The translations under genes were made by a program, and so were the position numbers. A DNA stretch of 59,173 nt, taken from NCBI GenBank assembly GCA_020445415.1, contig JAGRGP010000046.1:1-59173 (forward strand). The letters are read 5' to 3'. The notes under the pieces are model-generated. The model did not search any database. It saw only the letters and a program-made list of their open reading frames with translations, and was not told where the DNA came from. Below, piece by piece: positions 8,372 through 16,997 of the stretch (its first letter is position 1; each line of letters starts with the position of its first letter). Source of the DNA: Gammaproteobacteria bacterium. GTDB taxonomy: Bacteria; Pseudomonadota; Gammaproteobacteria; Chromatiales; Chromatiaceae.

Positions 8372-9162
8372 TATTGAGCACTCAAAATGTAGAAGGCAGC
8401 CCCTATCCAAGCAGCGCTGCCACGTTTTCCCCTTGCCATTAAGAACCCGCTACGGACTCAGTAATGCTCCCCAATGGGGTCTTATCTCAATCCGCACCGT
8501 GCTGGGTTCTATTTGTTATTAGTTGCTGCCATCCGTGGGAGTTATCATCGCTGCCTTTGCTTTCAAACAGCCGGCTATTTCGTGGCACATCTCGTGGTTC
8601 GATACACCTTGATCCTTTCTCGTATAGAGACCCGTTATGTTCTGCACCGACCCGCCGCATCAGGCACTTCATGAGGGAAAGAACCGTGCCAGGAAGATTT
8701 CCGACATACTCAACTTTTCAGCAATTTCTTTGCCATACTCATAAAAAAGACTATTCCTCCAACAAATCAATTGGATACAAAACACTCCAATGTTCTCCAA
8801 CAGGGCCGAGGGGGTGTAACAAAAATGTAATATAAGTTTGTGGCCGGCTGGATAAAAAGAGGTTTTTCTTTGCAAAACAGATAGATAAATCCCATTCGCC
8901 GAAAGGTTATCGGCTGTAACCATTTAAAAAGTTACAGCCCAGAGGAATAGGGTATCTCAGCGGGTTTACGCGATGGGTAAGATTTTAGACCCGCCTTACA
9001 GGTTGACAATCCGCCAGTGAGGGCGTCTATGGATTCCCGGCTCCAAAATCAGCCAATAAAACGAGGGCTGCATGCACCAAATACCTGGTGGGAATAGGCA
9101 CCGCAAACAGGAAAATCAATTAATCCCGCCCCCAGTATCAAAGGGGAAAAGCCAAACCAACT
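8372..9162. other. Long non-coding stretch (about 790 bp) with one strong inverted repeat
   Basis: No supportable gene: the open frames here have no ribosome sites and low-complexity, atypical protein sequences. The notable feature is a perfect 9-bp inverted repeat GGCTGTAAC-N10-GTTACAGCC at 8912-8939. It has no flanking T-tract, so it could be an operator or a structured RNA rather than a terminator. The left end should contain the promoter of the Na+/phosphate cotransporter. Confidence 0.45.
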
Positions 9163-10077
9163 TCACTCGGGATCACTAAAGACAGGGGATACTCGCACCC
9201 AGCGGCTATCCGGGTCGAAAGCCAGCATGCGTCCAGCAGCTTCCCCGCCTTCTGGGCCCAAATCGGTTTCGTACAATACGCCTTCCTTGTTGAGCATGAA
9301 GCTCATCACACCGCTTTCACCATACTCCGCGGGCCAGGCCACCAACCCAAATCCTCCAACCATGTTACCGTTAACCTTGTAGTCCAACTGACCGCCTTCC
9401 GCGTGTTTTCCCTGAGCAGAGAGGATGCGGTAATAGTATCCGTGATAAGCCTTTTCTGGAGTCTTTTCGGAAAACAGTGCCCCCAGCGGGCTCTCTGCCT
9501 CGTCTTTGGACGCTTCCCAATAGAGACCATCCCGTTTGCCCGGCGTACTGATGAAACGCTGCGCATACTCTAGCACCCCATTTCCATCATGATCACGCTG
9601 CGCGTACTCGGTTTGGGCATCATGATAAGCCAGCGCCGCCTGCATCGCTGAGAGCTCGTTGCGGCCGATGCGCCTTATCCGCATGGTTTCCCGCCCCGTC
9701 TGGGTGTCGAAGCGCCATCCTTGGGGGTCTTGGACGATGGGAATAGGCAAAGTCCAGCCAGTGTCTCCAACCTCCAACATCCGGATACCCTCGCCCTCTG
9801 AAAGCAACGTGTGGTGACGAGTCCAAGCGGCGAGAAAGCGATCAATATCAGCGGTATCAACCTCGTCAATGGGTAGGTAATCTAAGTAGCCCCTGCCAAA
9901 TAATCCTTCCAATGTATCCTGGTCGCCACGGGCAATGGCGACAACAAAGGTATCTGCGGCCTGCTCTGCCGCAGCAAAGTGAAGCTGATCAGCATTGACG
10001 GTGGCGGCAGCAGCCAGGGCCAACGCCGAAAATGCATAAACCAGTAGACGATTGCACGTAGCCATTCTGCAGTTCAT
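9163..10077 (-). CDS. DUF2950 family secreted protein
   Basis: A 304-residue exported protein with a Sec signal (about residues 1-29, ending VNADQ). The body has the DUF2950 pattern: an N-terminal part resembling a stress- or biofilm-type adaptor, then YAQRDHDGNGVLEYAQ with an EF-hand-like DHDGNGVLEYA loop, GLYW, and a C-terminal GYYYRIL, GGFGLVAWPAEYG, GVMSFMLN, VYETDLG-type region. A GGGAG ribosome site precedes the ATG. It begins 13 bp after the end of the DUF3300 gene, so the two form an operon. This pairing is widely conserved. Molecular function is unknown; a cell-envelope role is inferred from export. Confidence 0.85.
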   Translation of the reverse strand: MNCRMATCNRLLVYAFSALALAAAATVNADQLHFAAAEQAADTFVVAIARGDQDTLEGLFGRGYLDYLPIDEVDTADIDRFLAAWTRHHTLLSEGEGIRMLEVGDTGWTLPIPIVQDPQGWRFDTQTGRETMRIRRIGRNELSAMQAALAYHDAQTEYAQRDHDGNGVLEYAQRFISTPGKRDGLYWEASKDEAESPLGALFSEKTPEKAYHGYYYRILSAQGKHAEGGQLDYKVNGNMVGGFGLVAWPAEYGESGVMSFMLNKEGVLYETDLGPEGGEAAGRMLAFDPDSRWVRVSPVFSDPE

Positions 10078-10090
10078 TTCATTGCTCCCG

Positions 10091-11362
10091 TCAACGCCTC
10101 AAACCACCCGCACGCCCACCACCACCTGCTCGCGCACCTCCTCCACCTTCACGCCGGAACGATCTACTACTGCTTTGCGCGCCGCGTTCAGTAATCCTCC
10201 GGGATCCCGCACGGTCACTCAAGCCGCTGAACGCATTATCCCTCGCACGGCGGCCAGAGGATCCTTGATCCCTACCGCCCGCTGCAACTCGCTCCCGGGA
10301 TCTTTCCGCATTGCCGCCCGCTCGCTTGGCCACCTTATCACCGCCCCCAGTATTGCGGTCGACCCTGCCAACCTGATCTCTGACGCTTTCTCCCCCACTG
10401 CCACTCAGCTTTCTGCGCTCTGCGGCCGGGTCCAAACCTTTACCCTGCAAAGCCGCCCTGGCCTTCTCCCGATCTTGATCCCGGCCACGGAAGTTTTCGC
10501 GGCGATCCGCTCCGTCCAGCCGGTTCACCTGTCGATTGTTACGATCTCCCAGCTTGCTTCCACTGTTTCGGACATCCCGTTTCCACGATACCGTGTTGCT
10601 GCGGACATCAAGACGACGATTGACATTGATATTATTGTATTTGTTGACATTAATATTGATATCGTTGCGACGCCAATCAAATCCTCCCCAGATCGAGTTG
10701 GTAATAGCGATACCCACGCCAAACGCGATACCTGCTGCTACAACCGAGCCAAAACCGTAGCCTGGCGGAGGCGGATAGTAAAAGGGTGGGTAAGCAGGCC
10801 ACCACCAAGTACCATAAACCACGGTGGGGTTGTACGCCGGGACATAGATCACCTGCGGATCCTTCGATTCCACCACAATCACCGTCTGGTCAGTGGTGTT
10901 GTCGACGGTAACTTTTTGCTGCTCGCTGCTCTCCAGATTTCCGGCTTCCTTAGCCTTCCTCCGCAGCCCTTGTACCGTCTCCATCACCTTTTCCGGCTCA
11001 GCCAGAAAGGCATCCCCCATCTGCTTTACCCAATCGGGTTTGCCCCCCATCATGGATAGCACCTGGGGAAACGCCACTAAAGAAGCGACGCTGGGATCCC
11101 AACCCTTATCCTGCACCGCCTGTACCGCTTCATCCCCCTGTTGCTTGGGATTTTCTTCCGACCAATTGGCCGCATTTGCTACTTGGTCGGGGTAAGTAGA
11201 TGCCATCAGTAATTGTGAAAGCAACGCGTCGGGATAGAGCGCAACCGGCGCCATCATCTGGTCCAATTCAGCCTGAGTGTACTCTTTGGCCGCAACCTGA
11301 AGAGATAGTAAAAGCGTAACCGATATCAACGTCAGCCGTGGAATCAGGTGCCGTATGTTCAT
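10091..11362 (-). CDS. DUF3300 family secreted protein
   Basis: A 423-residue exported protein. The signal peptide is at about residues 1-25. The DUF3300 domain follows (YTQAELDQMMAPVALYPD, LLMASTYPDQV, PQVLSMMGGKPDWVKQMG, VIYVPAYNPTVVYG) to about residue 240, including a Pro/Tyr-rich WWWPAYPPFYYPPPPGYG segment. After residue 250 there is an Asn/Val repeat region and a long basic, Arg/Gly-rich low-complexity tail. The ATG at 11362 is chosen because it has a GAGG ribosome site and begins the signal peptide; an upstream in-frame start adds 42 unrelated residues. It is the upstream partner of the DUF2950 gene. Function is unknown. Confidence 0.85.
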   Translation of the reverse strand: MNIRHLIPRLTLISVTLLLSLQVAAKEYTQAELDQMMAPVALYPDALLSQLLMASTYPDQVANAANWSEENPKQQGDEAVQAVQDKGWDPSVASLVAFPQVLSMMGGKPDWVKQMGDAFLAEPEKVMETVQGLRRKAKEAGNLESSEQQKVTVDNTTDQTVIVVESKDPQVIYVPAYNPTVVYGTWWWPAYPPFYYPPPPGYGFGSVVAAGIAFGVGIAITNSIWGGFDWRRNDININVNKYNNINVNRRLDVRSNTVSWKRDVRNSGSKLGDRNNRQVNRLDGADRRENFRGRDQDREKARAALQGKGLDPAAERRKLSGSGGESVRDQVGRVDRNTGGGDKVAKRAGGNAERSRERVAAGGRDQGSSGRRARDNAFSGLSDRAGSRRITERGAQSSSRSFRREGGGGARAGGGGRAGGLRR

Positions 11363-11587
11363 AATCCGGATACCTCGTGTTGGATGATTGGCTGCAGCTA
11401 GCCCGCCCAGCCCCCCATTCGTTGACGCTGTAAAAAACCCATCGAACTGAGGAAAGACCCGCCTCCATGATGCTGTAGCCGTTGGCACCTTGCAAGCACG
11501 AGCCTCCAGCCGATCCGCGGGTCAAACCTATCCTTACGCCCGGGAAGGGCAGGGCACCAAACCGCTGCACGCCATCCCGGTCGGTAA

Positions 11588-12040
11588 CTAGCTCAGTTCA
11601 CTGGTACAATTTGGGCAGCGGGTCGCCTTGATCGGGATCGAAGTAAAGCAGTGTGGACACTCTTTTTCTGTGGGATCGGCGGCGGGTTCCTCCTTTTTCT
11701 GCAGACTGTTCATGCCCTTGATCAACAGAAAGACTGCGAACGCAACGATCGTAAAACTGATAACACTGTTGATGAACAAGCCGGCATTAAGGGTCACCGC
11801 ACCCGCTTCCTTGGCGGCCGCTACCGTGGCGTAGGGTCCCGCGGTAGCTCCATCCTTGAGTGTAAGAAACAGATCGGAAAAATCCACCCCGCCCAATAAC
11901 AGACCGACAGGGGGCATAATGACATCGTCCACCAAACTCTTAACGATGGTGCCAAATGCTCCACCGATGATGATGCCAACCGCCATGTCGACAACGTTTC
12001 CGCGCATCGCAAACTTCTTGAACTCCTCCAGAACCGCCAT
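11588..12040 (-). CDS. mscL: Large-conductance mechanosensitive channel MscL with C-terminal zinc ribbon
   Basis: Homopentameric tension-gated inner-membrane channel that releases solutes on osmotic downshock. The 150 residues comprise the N-terminal amphipathic helix, TM1 ([21 protein letters not shown], residues 10-30), a periplasmic loop, and TM2 (about 88-108). Instead of the usual cytoplasmic helical bundle end it carries a four-cysteine zinc-ribbon-like tail, with cysteines at 128, 131, 142 and 145 (CPHC...CPNC). The start at 12040 is preferred over the ATG at 12046, because the GGGAG ribosome site directly abuts the latter and is 6 nt from the former. The tail is a recurrent but uncharacterised variant. 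Confidence 0.92.
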   Translation of the reverse strand: MAVLEEFKKFAMRGNVVDMAVGIIIGGAFGTIVKSLVDDVIMPPVGLLLGGVDFSDLFLTLKDGATAGPYATVAAAKEAGAVTLNAGLFINSVISFTIVAFAVFLLIKGMNSLQKKEEPAADPTEKECPHCFTSIPIKATRCPNCTSELS

Positions 12041-12238
12041 AGTCATCTCCCTAAATAATGTTGTGTGACAGTTATCCGCGCAGACGCGGTAGCCGCATTT
12101 TACCCGCTACCCAGAGAAATGCCATCCGTTGCCAGGCAAGGCATACCTAGCAATCACCGAGAATCCTAGCGGCAACCGCTGGAGTCGTGACCAGACCCGC
12201 CACACCCGCATTGTCATTACCGGCCCGACAGGAAAATA

Positions 12239-12284
12239 TTTGTTGCATTGCAGCATTCCTGCTGATATGCTGCAATGCAACAAA
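12239..12284. promoter_or_regulatory. Probable PhaR-type operator upstream of the phasin gene
   Basis: Perfect 18-bp arms TTTGTTGCATTGCAGCAT (12239-12256) and its complement (12267-12284) are separated by 10 bp, 37 bp before the phasin ATG. Each arm is itself a near-palindrome around TGCATTGCA. TGCTGCAATGCAACA-like sites upstream of phasin genes are known targets of the polyhydroxybutyrate-responsive repressor PhaR. The binding protein is inferred and no phaR gene is in the window. The dyad could also fold as a hairpin in the mRNA leader. Confidence 0.65.
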
Positions 12285-12320
12285 CAAGGTACTCGCCCCC
12301 ATAAATTAGGAGAAAACCTG

Positions 12321-12662
12321 ATGTCAACCGCTACCTTCGCTGCACAGGCAAAAGATCTGGCCGGCCCCGCCAAGGCATTAAACGAACTCGCTCTGAACAA
12401 AGTCGACTTGCTGGTTGACCTGCAGGTTCAGGCAGTCCGCCGCTACGCGAGTCTGGTTCTCGACAATTGGATGTACGCTCTTACCATTACCGACTTCGAC
12501 GAAGCCAGGGCATTCATGGAAAAGCAGGCAGCCGTCGCGCGGGAGGCCATCGATAGCATGGTCGCCGATGCCCAGATCCTTTCGGAGATGGGGCAGGAAT
12601 ACGCGGAAGAGGTCCAGAGTCTGATAACCGACAACGTCGCTAAGGTGGCAAAATTGAACTGA
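12321..12662 (+). CDS. Phasin family protein (polyhydroxyalkanoate granule-associated)
   Basis: A 113-residue, all-helical, cysteine-free protein with the phasin pattern: a central SLVLDNWMYALTIT-like amphipathic helix and repeated Ala/Glu-rich heptads (EKQAAVAREAIDSMVADAQ). Phasins coat polyhydroxyalkanoate granules and control their size and number. The ATG at 12321 follows an AGGAG ribosome site; upstream in-frame codons cross the operator and are not coding. It stands alone as a transcription unit between the operator and two downstream hairpins (12674-12689 and 12717-12749). No PHA synthase gene is nearby. The family call rests on overall pattern and the PhaR-like operator. Confidence 0.75.
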   Translation: MSTATFAAQAKDLAGPAKALNELALNKVDLLVDLQVQAVRRYASLVLDNWMYALTITDFDEARAFMEKQAAVAREAIDSMVADAQILSEMGQEYAEEVQSLITDNVAKVAKLN

Positions 12663-12673
12663 AGGCGACCCAG

Positions 12674-12749
12674 GGCAGGAAACCCTGCCTTCTCACCCCA
12701 TCGCCGGTTGTGCCGGCCGGCCAGTTAGCATCCCGCAGCGACTGGCCGG
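12674..12749 (+). terminator. Tandem hairpins downstream of the phasin gene
   Basis: Two perfect stems follow the stop: GGCAGG-AAAC-CCTGCC (12674-12689), then CCGGCCAGT (12717-12725) paired with ACTGGCCGG (12741-12749). The first is followed by TTCTC only and the second by TCAATT, so neither has a strong U-tract. A transcription end or 3' mRNA stabiliser is likely. Confidence 0.45.
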
Positions 12750-12912
12750 TCAATTAGACGACTCAATTCGTCACATCACCCGCTAAATCCGGTTATAGCC
12801 ACTCCCCTTGGGCCCTTTCCCGGGCAATCGGCAATGTCGAGCGTTTACCCCCAGCCTGCCGATCTTAGGCTACACTCAGGGTCGAACGAAAAATCGGAAA
12901 TGGGATTTCTCC

Positions 12913-13899
12913 ATGCATTTCTCCGTCGGCACCTTCAATCTAAACAATCTGTTTTCTCGGTATAACTTCCGTGCCAGTATCAGCCAATTGCAGGCCACAG
13001 CGCCCCGGCATGAAGATATCTCGGTGACCTATTCCTTCGACAGCACCGAAGACTATGCCTTGCGGACTTTTCAAGGCAGATTAATCAAAGAAAAGGATGC
13101 CCGGGAGACACAGATGATTGCCGACCGGATCCTTCTGATGAATGTCGATTTGCTAGCGGTTCAGGAAGTTGAGGATATTGCGGTACTCAAACAGTTCAAT
13201 AGCACCTTTCTCGGGGGCCTGTATTCCGAGGCCGTCCTTGTCGAAGGTAACGATGAACGCCTGATTGACGTGGGGCTGCTCTGTAAGTACCCCATCGGTG
13301 CGGTTACTTCTTATCAAACTGCCACCCACCCCGAGGATCCCGGTCGCCGGGTATTCGGGAGAGACTTGGTCGCTGCGGAGGTACTGGACATGCAGCGCAA
13401 AAGAAAGCTCTTTACCCTCTACAACACGCACTTGAAGAGCCATTACGTGGACTTCCGCGAGGACCCGCTGAAAGGGCAGGAAAAAAATGATACCCGCCGC
13501 CGCCGGCAGGCGGAAACGATCGCCCATATACTCACCAGCCGTGAGCGGAAAGGTAGCAAGTTCATCCTGGTCGGCGACATGAACGACCCGGTGGATTCAC
13601 CGGTACTGGCACCCATGTTGACGGTGGATGGAGAGCGTTTGCTTAACGGCTTGTCGAATCCGGTCGAAACCCGCCCCGCCAAAAAGGAACGCCAGGGAGA
13701 TGGACCTCAAACCCCCAGCTGGACGTACCGACACAACCCTCCGGGGGTCGACCGGCCTCCTCAGTACGGCCTCTATGATCAGATCTGGATAAGTCCCAGA
13801 TTGAGTAACCAACTCACCGGCGGATACATCGACCGCAGACTGCGTCATGGCGGAGATGGCAGCGATCACGACCCGGCTTGGATCCAACTCACACTGTAG
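12913..13899 (+). CDS. Endonuclease/exonuclease/phosphatase-fold protein
   Basis: A 328-residue protein of the EEP (DNase I-like) superfamily. Motifs in order: TFNLNNLF near the N-terminus (metal/phosphate Asn), VQEVED with the metal-binding Glu, NTHLKSH with the catalytic His region, LVGDMNDPVDSP with the Asp/Asn pair, and the terminal GSDHDPAWIQL with the catalytic Asp-His. There is no signal peptide, so it is cytoplasmic. The substrate (nucleic acid, phosphoinositide-like or other phosphodiester) cannot be told. The ATG at 12913 is used because it opens the fold directly. It ends 17 bp before the aldehyde oxidoreductase gene, suggesting co-transcription, though a functional link is unclear. 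Confidence 0.85.
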   Translation: MHFSVGTFNLNNLFSRYNFRASISQLQATAPRHEDISVTYSFDSTEDYALRTFQGRLIKEKDARETQMIADRILLMNVDLLAVQEVEDIAVLKQFNSTFLGGLYSEAVLVEGNDERLIDVGLLCKYPIGAVTSYQTATHPEDPGRRVFGRDLVAAEVLDMQRKRKLFTLYNTHLKSHYVDFREDPLKGQEKNDTRRRRQAETIAHILTSRERKGSKFILVGDMNDPVDSPVLAPMLTVDGERLLNGLSNPVETRPAKKERQGDGPQTPSWTYRHNPPGVDRPPQYGLYDQIWISPRLSNQLTGGYIDRRLRHGGDGSDHDPAWIQLTL

Positions 13900-13916
13900 C
13901 GGAGGAACAATAAACG

Positions 13917-15755
13917 ATGGCCTGGCAAGGCTGGGTATTAAGGGTGAATCTCACCCGCCGGAGTGTAACACGGGAACCCCTGATTCAAGAGTGGGCAGAT
14001 GCCTATCTTGGGCAGCGGGGTTTGGCGACCAAATACCTGGCCGAGGAGATGGACCCGTCTGTCGATCCCCTTTCGCCGGAAAACCCGCTGATCCTGGCGA
14101 CCGGTCCACTGACTGGCACCATGGCAGCAACGGCGGGGCGCTGGTCGGCGGTTACCAAAGGAGCCCTTACCGGAGCCATTGCCGCATCAAACGCGGGAGG
14201 CTTTTTCGGGGCCGAAGTAAAGTATGCGGGTATTGATCTGATCATCATCGAAGGCAGGGCATCCCGGCCCGCCTATCTCTGGATAAAGGACGGCAGCGCC
14301 GAAATACTGGATGCAGGAGAGTTCATCTGGGGTGAATCAGTGTGGATCACGGAGCAGCGGATCCGCGCCCGGCACGCCGATCCACGCATCCGTATCGCCT
14401 CCATCGGCAAAGCGGGTGAAAACCTGGTACGTTACGCTTGCATCATCTGCGACCGGGACCGGGCGGCAGGCCGCTCGGGAGTAGGCGCAGTGATGGGCTC
14501 CAAGTTACTGAAGGCGGTGGCGGTGCGAGGCACGGGCGGAGTCTCGGTGCACAATCCGCTGCGGTTCATGGAGGCTGTTCGCGAGGCTCGGAACAAACTG
14601 GATTCCCATCCCGTCCGGATGATGCTCATGAAACGGGGCACCCTGCCGATGATCGACACCACCAATGCCTATGGTGCGCTGCCCACACGTAACGGCCAAG
14701 CCGTGAGGTTCGAGGGCACCCAGGCGGTCAATGCGGAACGCATGGCGCAACGGCGGGCCCATGACGGTCATGCCAACCTGCTGACCAACAAGGCCTGTTT
14801 TGGTTGCTCTATCGGTTGCGGCAGAGTCTCCAAGATTGACCCCCGGCATCCGGCAATCCAAGGAAAAGGCCAGCGCTATCGGGAAGCCGGCGGTGGCCTC
14901 GAATACGAAAACAGTTTCGCCTTCGGTCCCATGGTCGGCTGCAGTGACATCGAAGCCGCCACCTACGTCAATTTTATTTGCAACGAGCAGGGTATGGACC
15001 CCATCTCCTTCGGGGGGACGGTAGCAGCGGCAATGGAGCTCTATGAGACGGGAGCCATCGATGAAACGGTCACGGACAACGTGGCCTACTGTTTCGGATC
15101 CAGCCAAGCCTTGGTAACGGCCGCCGAAGCCACCGCTGCTGGAGTGGGCTTTGGGCGTGATCTTGCCTTGGGCGCGAAGCGGTTGTGCGAAAAGTATGGG
15201 CACCCGGAACTTGCCGTGGCCGTAAAAGGCCAGGAGTTCCCGGGATACGATCCCCGTGCCATGCAGGGGATGGGGTTGGCCTACGCCACCAGTAACCGAG
15301 GTGCCTGTCACATGCGCGCCTCGCCTTACGCCGCAGACTTCAAGGACGTGGGCACCGAGGGGCGGGCCAGAATCGTAAAAAACACCCAGGATGTGGCGGC
15401 GGCTATTGATTCTTCCGGGTTATGCATGTTTCCCCGCGGCGCTTGGGGTTTGGAGGATTTCGCCACGCAGATCGACGCCGCTTGCGGCGGTTGGAGCAGT
15501 GAACGCCTGCGATTGACAGGGGAACGCATCTACAACCTCGAGCGGCTGTTCAACCATCGCGCCGGCTTCACCCGAAAAGACGACACGCTGCCGGTACGGT
15601 TTCTCACCGAACCTGCCACCGAGGGCGCCGGCCAAGGCTGGGTGGCGCACCTCGACGAGATGCTACCTGAGTATTATCGGGAACGGGGCTGGAACCCGGA
15701 AGGTGTTCCGACCGAGGAAACGCTGCAACGGCTGGGACTGCTACCTTCCACCTGA
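13917..15755 (+). CDS. aor: Aldehyde:ferredoxin oxidoreductase, tungsten-dependent (AOR family)
   Basis: A 612-residue cytoplasmic enzyme of the AOR family. These enzymes use a tungsten-bis-pyranopterin cofactor and a [4Fe-4S] cluster to interconvert aldehydes and carboxylic acids with low-potential electrons. The N-terminal domain GWVLRVNLTRRSVTRE is typical. Cluster cysteines are visible as C294, C297, C301 (CFGCSIGC) and C503 (GLCMF). Cofactor-domain motifs include GRWSAVTKG, SNAGGFFGAE and EYENSFAFGPM. A GGAGG ribosome site precedes the ATG. The downstream moaA, tupA and mobA genes provide cofactor synthesis and tungstate capture, supporting tungsten as the metal. The particular subfamily (AOR, FOR-like, WOR-like, benzoyl-CoA reductase-like BamB) and the substrate cannot be settled by eye. 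Confidence 0.88.
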   Translation: MAWQGWVLRVNLTRRSVTREPLIQEWADAYLGQRGLATKYLAEEMDPSVDPLSPENPLILATGPLTGTMAATAGRWSAVTKGALTGAIAASNAGGFFGAEVKYAGIDLIIIEGRASRPAYLWIKDGSAEILDAGEFIWGESVWITEQRIRARHADPRIRIASIGKAGENLVRYACIICDRDRAAGRSGVGAVMGSKLLKAVAVRGTGGVSVHNPLRFMEAVREARNKLDSHPVRMMLMKRGTLPMIDTTNAYGALPTRNGQAVRFEGTQAVNAERMAQRRAHDGHANLLTNKACFGCSIGCGRVSKIDPRHPAIQGKGQRYREAGGGLEYENSFAFGPMVGCSDIEAATYVNFICNEQGMDPISFGGTVAAAMELYETGAIDETVTDNVAYCFGSSQALVTAAEATAAGVGFGRDLALGAKRLCEKYGHPELAVAVKGQEFPGYDPRAMQGMGLAYATSNRGACHMRASPYAADFKDVGTEGRARIVKNTQDVAAAIDSSGLCMFPRGAWGLEDFATQIDAACGGWSSERLRLTGERIYNLERLFNHRAGFTRKDDTLPVRFLTEPATEGAGQGWVAHLDEMLPEYYRERGWNPEGVPTEETLQRLGLLPST

Positions 15756-15912
15756 TAGCGGGGTAGCGTTGGTTCCGGCCATCAATATTTCCTACCGACC
15801 AGTTGAGGTGAGCGTTGTACGTCAACAACACTCCATCCCACACCCTTTGCAGGGAAGACACATACGAAGCAAATGTGCTAAATGTTAACGCAATGAAACA
15901 CGGGATCCCGCC

Positions 15913-16908
15913 ATGCCCCACCCTCCCCAGCTGACCGACCAGTTTGGCCGCCGGATCACCTACCTGCGGATCTCGGTTACCGACCGCTGTGATCTGCGTT
16001 GTGTCTACTGCATGGCGGCGGATGTCCAGTTCGTACCTCATCGCAGTTTACTCACACTGGAAGAGATCAGCCGTATTGGCCGTGCATTTGTGTCTCTGGG
16101 GGTTAAGAAGATCCGAATTACCGGAGGCGAGCCGCTGACCCGCAAAAATGTCGCCGAACTGTTCCGGCAACTGGGCCGGCTGGAGAGCTTAGGCGAATTG
16201 ACCTTGACAACCAATGGCACTCAACTGCCGCGTTTCGCTGAAACGCTGTATGGCGCCGGCGTGCGGCGCGTCAATATCAGCATCGATAGTTTGCACGCGA
16301 CGCGCTTCCGCGACATTACCCGGACCGGCACTCTGCAGCGGACGCTGGACGGAATCGACGCGGCTCTGGCGGCAGGCCTGAAAGTCAAACTCAATGCGGT
16401 GGTGCTTAAAAACCGCAACCACGACGAAGTGACCGACCTGGCAACATTTGCACTTGCCCGAGACATGGACATCAGTTTCATCGAGGAGATGCCGCTCGGC
16501 CTTATCGATGAGCATGATCGCGCTGAAGCGTACTACTCGAGCAACCAAGTACTGGCCGACCTGAGACAGAGTTATCCGCTGCTACCAACCACCGAAAGCA
16601 GTGGAGGCCCATCGCGCTATTTCCGTATCCCCGGGCGAGCCAGCCGGATCGGCTTTATCTCTCCTCACAGCCACAATTTCTGCGACCAGTGCAACCGGGT
16701 GCGGCTTACCGCGGAAGGCCGGCTGCTACTCTGCCTGGGCCAGGAGCATTCCGTAGACCTACGACGGGTAGTACGTGCCAATCCAACCAGTGACGATGTC
16801 CTCCAACAGGCCATTGTGGAAGCGATGAAGATCAAGCCGCGAGGGCACGAATTCGATCTCTCGACTAAGCCCGTGATCTTCCGCCATATGAACGCTACCG
16901 GCGGCTAA
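15913..16908 (+). CDS. moaA: GTP 3',8-cyclase MoaA (molybdopterin biosynthesis)
   Basis: Radical-SAM enzyme of 331 residues that starts pyranopterin synthesis by rearranging GTP. The SAM-cluster motif is CDLRCVYC (C26, C30, C33), followed by TGGEPLTR. The second, substrate-binding cluster is in the C-terminal part (CDQCNRVRLT...LLLCLG), and the protein ends in the conserved Gly-Gly needed for activity. It works with MoaC, which is not in this window. Lying between the AOR and tungstate-binding genes, this copy is probably dedicated to the tungsten cofactor and may be an additional copy in the genome. Confidence 0.93.
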   Translation: MPHPPQLTDQFGRRITYLRISVTDRCDLRCVYCMAADVQFVPHRSLLTLEEISRIGRAFVSLGVKKIRITGGEPLTRKNVAELFRQLGRLESLGELTLTTNGTQLPRFAETLYGAGVRRVNISIDSLHATRFRDITRTGTLQRTLDGIDAALAAGLKVKLNAVVLKNRNHDEVTDLATFALARDMDISFIEEMPLGLIDEHDRAEAYYSSNQVLADLRQSYPLLPTTESSGGPSRYFRIPGRASRIGFISPHSHNFCDQCNRVRLTAEGRLLLCLGQEHSVDLRRVVRANPTSDDVLQQAIVEAMKIKPRGHEFDLSTKPVIFRHMNATGG

Positions 16909-16997
16909 AGCGCCAAGATGGATCAGCCTCACCCTCATGAAGTAAGCTCACCGCTCCAGCGGACCTTTGTTCCATCCATTACAGGAGTTGATATCCG

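Noticed and set aside
8464-8835. Plus-strand 123-codon frame in the 8.4-9.2 kb gap
   Set aside because: No ribosome site, odd composition (Cys/His/Ser-rich) and no recognisable motif.
10600-10680. Asn/Val-rich repeated sequence inside the DUF3300 gene as a possible DNA repeat array
   Set aside because: It is a short in-frame low-complexity segment (ININVN-type) within the coding sequence, not a CRISPR or satellite array.
10052-11059. Plus-strand 335-codon frame opposite the DUF3300 gene
   Set aside because: Low-complexity protein rich in Thr/Ser/Pro that mirrors the Arg/Gly-rich tail of DUF3300; no start signal.
14793-14826. Possible selenocysteine or truncated cluster site in the aldehyde oxidoreductase
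   Set aside because: All four cluster cysteines are encoded normally (C294, C297, C301, C503) with no in-frame TGA.
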